Source of the DNA: Diphasiastrum complanatum
Lineage: Eukaryota > Streptophyta > Lycopodiopsida > Lycopodiales > Lycopodiaceae
Direction: 5' to 3'
DNA: 64,000 bases
NCBI GenBank assembly: GCA_029204225.1
Contig: CM055097.1
Coordinates: 60,305,700 to 60,369,699 of the forward strand
A program made the position numbers and the translations under genes. Under the pieces are notes generated by a model, which worked only from the letters and a program-made list of their open reading frames with translations, was not told where the DNA came from and searched no databases. Numbering within the stretch: the first letter of the stretch is position 1; the number at the start of each line of letters is the position of its first letter. This document shows positions 11,061-64,000 of the stretch, piece by piece.

Positions 11061-13006
11061 TGTTTTCCACATATACTTCATAACAAACAACTACATGGTT
11101 TTGTTTTTTTTTCTAGATAATCTTTTGGTCGTCTCACAGAGCTGATTACAAAAAGATTGTTGATGCATTTTGTGAGAAAAAATTATTGCTTGAGAAATTT
11201 AGGCATTTGGAAAAAGTCGAATCCACCCCAATTATGCTTGTTAGACCAAACAATCATTTGTGATGTTCCAAAAGGACCGAGAAATTGGAAAAAGTCTTTG
11301 AAACACATGCTAAAACAAAGGCAATTGACAATGAGGTACTTTTAAGATTCTTCTTTTTACAATAGGTACTATTGTTGTCTATGATACAAAGAAAAAACAA
11401 ATTGACTATTGGATCCTGATCAAACTTTTAGGTTGAAGGAACATTGTGGTGACTGGAATAAATCAAAGTTTATATGATATCGTCTACTCCATTTGCACAA
11501 TTTCAAACTTTGTAAACAAAGAAAGCTCAACATATTGTTGCCTCTATTAGAAAGAAACAATCGCAACAAAAGTTGGGAATTTACGAGCAAAGGTTGTGAA
11601 ATTGCATGGCTCTTCAATTGAAGTCATTTTAAAGGATACCTGTATTCATTCAATTTTGGAGCTAGGAACACCATTTATACGGTACTTAGAAGGCAATGAA
11701 AAAAGACTACGTTCAAAACTTATGCAAGGGAATGAAAATGAAAAATTTTGCACAAATGCTAGAGGTATAATCACTGGCTTTGCTAGATTGAAGTTAATAG
11801 TGAACTAAAATAGACGATATCAATTAGTCCTAGTACATCAAAGCAAATATCGAACTAGAGAAGTTCATCATTATAGTCAATTCGATTGTTAAGTTTTACT
11901 TGTTCTTAGCTTGAGAGGCATCTATGTTTTACAAATACAATGACCAGCAATATTTGCACAAATGGCTATGGACCAAGAGACTATATGGATCTTGAATTTT
12001 TTTTCTATTTATCAAATCAACCATGACGTTTCAACGTCTTTTCATTTCTGTTGAATCATCACGTTACCGCAAGCAGGCTTCAATCAAATGTCACGCAATG
12101 CTTTTTGCTAAGTTTAAGCAAAAATGAGCATGATGCTACGATTTGGAAAGAAATTACAAAAACAATCCAATTTTTGAAATCCAATACGAGCATATCACAT
12201 CATTTGAAACATACATCAAACTTCTTGGCAACAACGACAATCAATCGCCAATACAATGTGATAGCTTATGTTTGTTTTGGGTTTCAAAAACCATGAATTA
12301 CAATTTAGTAGTATATCATTGTGACACTGATTTAACAACAAGAATTCCAAAAATTGTGACATGCAACAATCCAATTGGAACAATGAAAGTCATCATTATA
12401 CAAATGAATATCGATGACAAAGTAGAAGTATATCCTTGGAAAGAGCCAACAATAACCATAGAAGCACATATCTCATCAAACAACAAAAAATGAAATCGAT
12501 ACGTTTGGACCTGGAAACAATGAAACAAAATTGACACTCTCTAAAAAATGAATTTCACTACTTGCCATGATTGTTAAAAAATTTAAGCAACTCCAAGACT
12601 CACAACTATCAAACAACATCATCATTTATTACTTGAGAAAAGTACGTAAGAACAAACAAATATCATCAAGTATCAAACCATGTGAGAAACACAATAATGC
12701 ATCCATTGAGAAATTTCAATGAGCAAGAAATATCTGTTATAGATATCATACAAAAATATGGAGAAAATTCTAAAAAAATTGAAAAGTACAAAGAAAGAAT
12801 CAACAATTCTCCTAAAACCAGATGCATTTGTTGTGATAGATTGTTTTTCAATTCCAAGTCAAATGCAAATCTTGGAAAGCTACGATATCAATGTTGTAGG
12901 AGCATTTGTGGGTATTGTTTTCATGTTCTTTTGTGTCATGTTTTATGTAGTCCTGAAAATGCGTTATCCAGTCATTATTGATTTTGACATTGCATTCCTG
13001 GTATAA
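11061..13006 (+). other. AT-rich block of broken frames; possible Helitron-type zinc-binding motif at its end
   Basis: Short plus-strand frames succeed one another with frequent stops. The clearest, 12682-12981, contains KKIEKYKERINNSPKTRC directly followed by ICCDRLFFNSKSNANLG. A C-x-C-C-D-R-L-F-F motif preceded by a charged stretch recalls the N-terminal zinc-binding segment of Helitron-encoded proteins and some viral-like replicons. No Rep (HHYY) or helicase motif was found nearby. Treat the block as probable decayed mobile DNA of uncertain class. Confidence 0.3.
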
Positions 13007-14209
13007 TGGCGTATAACATCATTGTTGTAAATCTTGCATCAATATGATTGGTCTTATGATTCCACTCATATATGCATACTTGTATTGCATTTTGTGTGAC
13101 AGCTACGGAGGCACTTTCATCCATGAATCTTGGTAACAAATTTTGTACTTGATCTATGTGCAAAAAGTACAAAAAGGACCGCTCTCTCACAATCTAGATT
13201 TGCAAGGACATTGATAATACTTCTGGTAATGCCCAATTGTCCTTAAAATGAAGGATCTCTTATTTGTGAGAATGCAAACCATGGTGATACCAAGCGTTCT
13301 TCTAAGTCATTGAGTTCATTTACTTTGCTCAATGCCTTTATAAGGGCAGTAGGACGCGAACGGAAAAGAGAGGAGGAAATAATTATGGAACAACTCTCCC
13401 GTTAGTATGGGCCGCTAGAAGCAAGAATAGTCTAAAAGAATGTAAATGCAAAGATACAATCACAGCTCAAGTGTTCTTACCAACATGATCTTAAAATTAA
13501 TTCATACTCAAACGGATGAATGAGTACAGTCCGCCGAAGAGATTAGATATGGTGCGTGGTATTACTACAAATGGGTTTTACTAAGAAGTTCAATTCAGAA
13601 ATTTAAATTGATAGTGCAATATGATAATGCAAGTTCCTCAGGCGTCAAAGACAGCCCTCGTTTGATCAGAAACTGAGGAGTCGTAGACGTCCGTGTTTTG
13701 ATCAGAGTGAGTGACCCAGCTTGATTAAGCAGTGGGACTTAATTTCCAACAACCTTGTTTGTAGAATAGTTCATTGGTGATGGATATTCAGGCCGACTTA
13801 AACATTGATATTTTAAAGCATAACTTGTTTGCACAATTGCTTCATAATTTCATGGCCAACCATGGAGTACAAATACTTTTCAAAGAAGCAAAAACTCTAT
13901 ACACTCTCCAATATACTTCTACTACAAAATGAAAAGCCACCAAGCAACAATCGTTGCTCATGAATGAAGAACGTATATTTGAAGTCTATGTTGTAACTCT
14001 AACTATCTTTGACAATATAAAATCAAACATAGTGTAATACTAATAAAACAACATCTTGAATATACGTTAAAACTTCAACTCAGTTTCACATTTTCTAACA
14101 CCTACCATCCTTTCATCAATGACCTAATTTTCTATTCAAAGTTTACATTGAAGAAGTTTTCGTAAGTTGAACTTTGTCTTTCCATCTCCTAAAAACTTCA
14201 TGGTCTCAT
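13007..14209. other. Unassigned spacer
   Basis: AT-rich sequence in which no coding domain or repeat structure was recognised. GACGCCTGAGGAAC-like and AACTGAGGAGTCGTAGACG segments near 13640-13690 form a short imperfect repeat. Confidence 0.45.
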
Positions 14210-14305
14210 TAGCAAATACTATCAAATATGTTCAAAGCCCATATTTCGCATTTATTTTTGTTCTGTTTTGTCTTGTTTTATCTTGAGCTACACTTTGTAG
14301 TTATT
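14210..14305. repeat. Dispersed repeat, partial copy
   Basis: ATCAAATATGTTCAAAGCCC through TTGAGCTACACTTTGTAGTT parallels 10955-11045. It shares the second half of that dispersed repeat. Confidence 0.5.
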
Positions 14306-14929
14306 ATGCTTTTTGTAACATAATACATTCATCAATCACCAATAACACCCAATCTTTATCCAATTATAATTTTGTGATGCCTTGACATATCTATTTCGTG
14401 ATTGATATTCTGCACTTGCATGCATACAAAAGAAAAAAAAAAAACAAATTACAAATCTTATCAATTTATTCTAACATTAAAATGTCTATTAAAAACTTAC
14501 AACAAACTAATTTCCAAATTTTCAAACTACAAAATAATCACAAAAAATTATTTCACACAACAATATCTAAAATGCCTTATCCAAATCCTAAAAATTTAGG
14601 ATTCATTGATATTATCACATGGCAAGGCCTTTGTGCTATTATACAGATCGTTCTTGTTCTTCAATAATTCAATATTCAAGATGGCCTTATAGGAAAGGTT
14701 TTGAAAGAAAAAAATTATTTGAAGGGCGTGGGAGCTTGCAATTTGCAAGCCTGCTCACCCTCAGTAACCAGTTATTGGTGTGCAAGTCTTCAAGGATAAT
14801 CTCGTAATAGCAGTTGAGCATCAGGCTCTTGGACGGATTGCTGTCGATGCAATATTCACCCACTTCTTTTATCTCACTCACCAACAATTCCAAAAGCTTT
14901 ATTGTATTTTGGGTTTGATAGCTAGATCG

Positions 14930-15755
14930 ACAGCCGCATGCTGTTAGAAGCAGGCAAATTAGCTACGTTTGGTATATACTAATTTGCCAATAGATTCTGA
15001 GTGGGCTCTGGAGGTTGTTTTGAGTCCAAAACAATATCGTTGGTATTGTATTGCTTGTGGTAACAAGATGCGGATGGGATCCACTCAGGAAGTATTTGAG
15101 AGCCAGTATTTGGGTTGGACAGCTCGCCGGCTGCTGTGAAACGCAAGCAAATTAATTGCAAATAGATTCTGAGTGAAGGTTGCTTCAGTACAAAAAGTAG
15201 CTGGTATTGTATTGCTTGTGGTAGCAAGATTCAAACTTCATCTGCAGGCTGTTAAAGGCAGACAAATTAGCTACGTTTGGAATACGATTTTCCGATAGAT
15301 TCTGAGTAGAGGTCGCTCTGACTCCAAAAAATAGCTGGTAATGTATTGTTGTGAGATGTGAATTTGATCTCACTCAGAAAGTATTTGAAAAGCAGTGTTT
15401 GAAATTGAGAGCTCCCCAGCGCCTGCTGTTAACGGCAGGCAAGTACTCAGCGCCTGAGTCACCTTAAAAATATGACTAATTGCCAATAAATTTTGAGTGG
15501 AGGTTGCCGTGATCAGGTCCAGAAAATAGTTGGTATTGTATCGCTTGTGGTAACAAGATGTGCAATTGATAGCAATCAGGAAGAATTCGAAAATCAGAAC
15601 TATTTGGGTTTGACCTCCAAAGCTGTTGTTAAAGGCAGGCCCGGAGCCACCTGATGAATATGATTTGCCAATAGATTTTGAGAAGAAGTTGCTATGAGTT
15701 TAAAAACTTGTTGGTTATATTGTCTGTAGTATAAGCTGTGAATTAGACGGGTTGA
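14930..15755. repeat. Degenerate tandem repeat immediately upstream of the beta-galactosidase
   Basis: About five diverged copies of a 115-200 bp unit. Each has a GCTGTTAAAGGCAGGCAAAT core (14940, 15131, 15248, 15425, about 15625), then TTGCCAATAGATTCTGAGTG, then AATAGTTGGTATTGTATTGC followed by TTGTGGTAACAAGATG, then CACTCAGGAAGTATTTGA. Spacing varies because segments are missing in some copies. No coding signal. The array ends about 100 bp before a candidate TATA box, so it forms the proximal upstream region of the gene. Confidence 0.82.
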
Positions 15756-15856
15756 TTCAGTCCCAATTAAGCACAAGTCACATAGTCTATGTGACATAGA
15801 TGAAGTCTAGCTCAAATCACTACGGAAGTGGCGAGAGAATAGAGACCTACTAGCAC

Positions 15857-15866
15857 TATTTATAAG
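15857..15866 (+). promoter_or_regulatory. Candidate TATA box of the beta-galactosidase gene
   Basis: TATTTATAAG lies about 240 bp upstream of the chosen start codon, at a plausible distance for a 5' leader of about 200 bases. It is the best TATA-like element between the repeat array and the ATG. No transcript data are available. Confidence 0.4.
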
Positions 15867-15895
15867 ACTCCAAAAGAAAGAGCTGTGAAGTGTGC

Positions 15896-15949
15896 ATGGC
15901 TGTTCATATTATTGGCTTAGCATTCATGTTTGGGCATTTTTTGTTGTGA
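15896..15949 (+). other. Upstream ORF 1 in the presumed 5' leader
   Basis: An ATG at 15896 opens a 17-codon frame ending in TGA at 15949. It matters only if transcription starts upstream of 15896, as the candidate TATA box would place it. Confidence 0.35.
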
Positions 15950-15999
15950 CGAATGCAACCTCGCAGGCACTGCGTTGTGAAAGACGTCGATCTGATTGC

Positions 16000-16050
16000 A
16001 TGATATTGTGCATAAACCGAATCATAATATCTCAAAGAGTAAAAGTTTGA
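16000..16050 (+). other. Upstream ORF 2 in the presumed 5' leader
   Basis: An ATG at 16000 opens a 16-codon frame ending in TGA at 16050, 49 bases before the main start. It does not overlap the main frame. Confidence 0.4.
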
Positions 16051-16098
16051 CGTTTATAAAGAGGAGCTTTGGAGGGAATTCAACTCTTGAAGTACAGC

Positions 16099-63812
<47,714 letters not shown>

Positions 63813-64000
63813 GTATTGCTTCTTCTGAGGCTTAAACTAACTAGTCACATGGGTCTTACCTGTTGCAAAAAGCTTGCCTCTTTGAACTCCAAGATATAGC
63901 AATGGTTTCAAGAATAAAAACATATCCTGTAATCTGCATTTAGATATCCTTGAAGTCTTAAAATCTCTTGTTTCCTAGAGTAGATTCCAAAACGTAGAGC
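63813..64000 (+). other. Start of intron 12
   Basis: Begins GTATTG. No acceptor that continues the beta-galactosidase frame is evident before the window ends. Confidence 0.7.

Noticed and set aside
16069-16098. Possible N-terminal extension of the beta-galactosidase
   Set aside because: The upstream codon at 16069 is TTG, not ATG. The next in-frame codon class upstream is a TAA at 16057. ATG 16099 gives a normal signal peptide.

Overview
The window is nuclear DNA of a land plant. The main evidence is a plant-type GH35 beta-galactosidase gene with GT-AG introns, a secretory signal peptide and both catalytic glutamates. It sits among Ty1/copia and Ty3/gypsy retrotransposon debris with tRNA-iMet primer-binding sites and many long CT/GA, AT, GT and poly-C tracts. 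The very long, transposon-filled introns suggest a large-genome lineage such as a fern, lycophyte or gymnosperm. That is an inference; nothing in the sequence names a species.

Layout. 1-16 kb: a copia remnant at the left edge. Then comes one well-delimited copia insertion on the minus strand (1767-6812, target duplication CTATG), which landed in a degenerate local repeat. After it come microsatellites, a possible armadillo-repeat gene fragment, a fold-back repeat, several small tandem repeats and AT-rich sequence. A degenerate tandem repeat (about 14.93-15.75 kb) lies just upstream of the beta-galactosidase promoter.

16.1-63.8 kb: the beta-galactosidase gene on the plus strand. Twelve coding exons can be joined in one open frame (482 codons plus 2 nt), and the gene runs off the right edge. 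Introns 1-4, 7, 10 and 11 are short. Introns 5, 8 and 9 are 3.4, 3.8 and 5.2 kb. Intron 6 is 31.8 kb and separates the exon with the acid/base Glu from the exon with the nucleophile Glu.

Intron 6 (21.0-52.9 kb) is a nested retrotransposon graveyard. From left to right it holds: a minus copia piece with its 3' LTR; an opposing plus copia piece with PPT and LTR; a second LTR; a nearly complete minus copia element with a 627-bp LTR; a MITE-like element; a truncated LTR; a long minus gypsy element (gag zinc knuckle, RT, RNase H, integrase) followed by two minisatellites and an unrecognised frame of about 1,022 codons; several opposing copia fragments joined near the integrase/RT boundary; a copia gag-protease-integrase piece with PBS and LTR; a tandem duplication; and a gypsy-copia chimera. 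Intron 9 carries a decayed chromovirus-type gypsy fragment in sense orientation.

Only the beta-galactosidase looks functional: it is intact in every exon. All transposon reading frames checked carry stops or frameshifts. The most unusual object is the long in-frame reading frame downstream of the gypsy integrase (36283-33215, minus).
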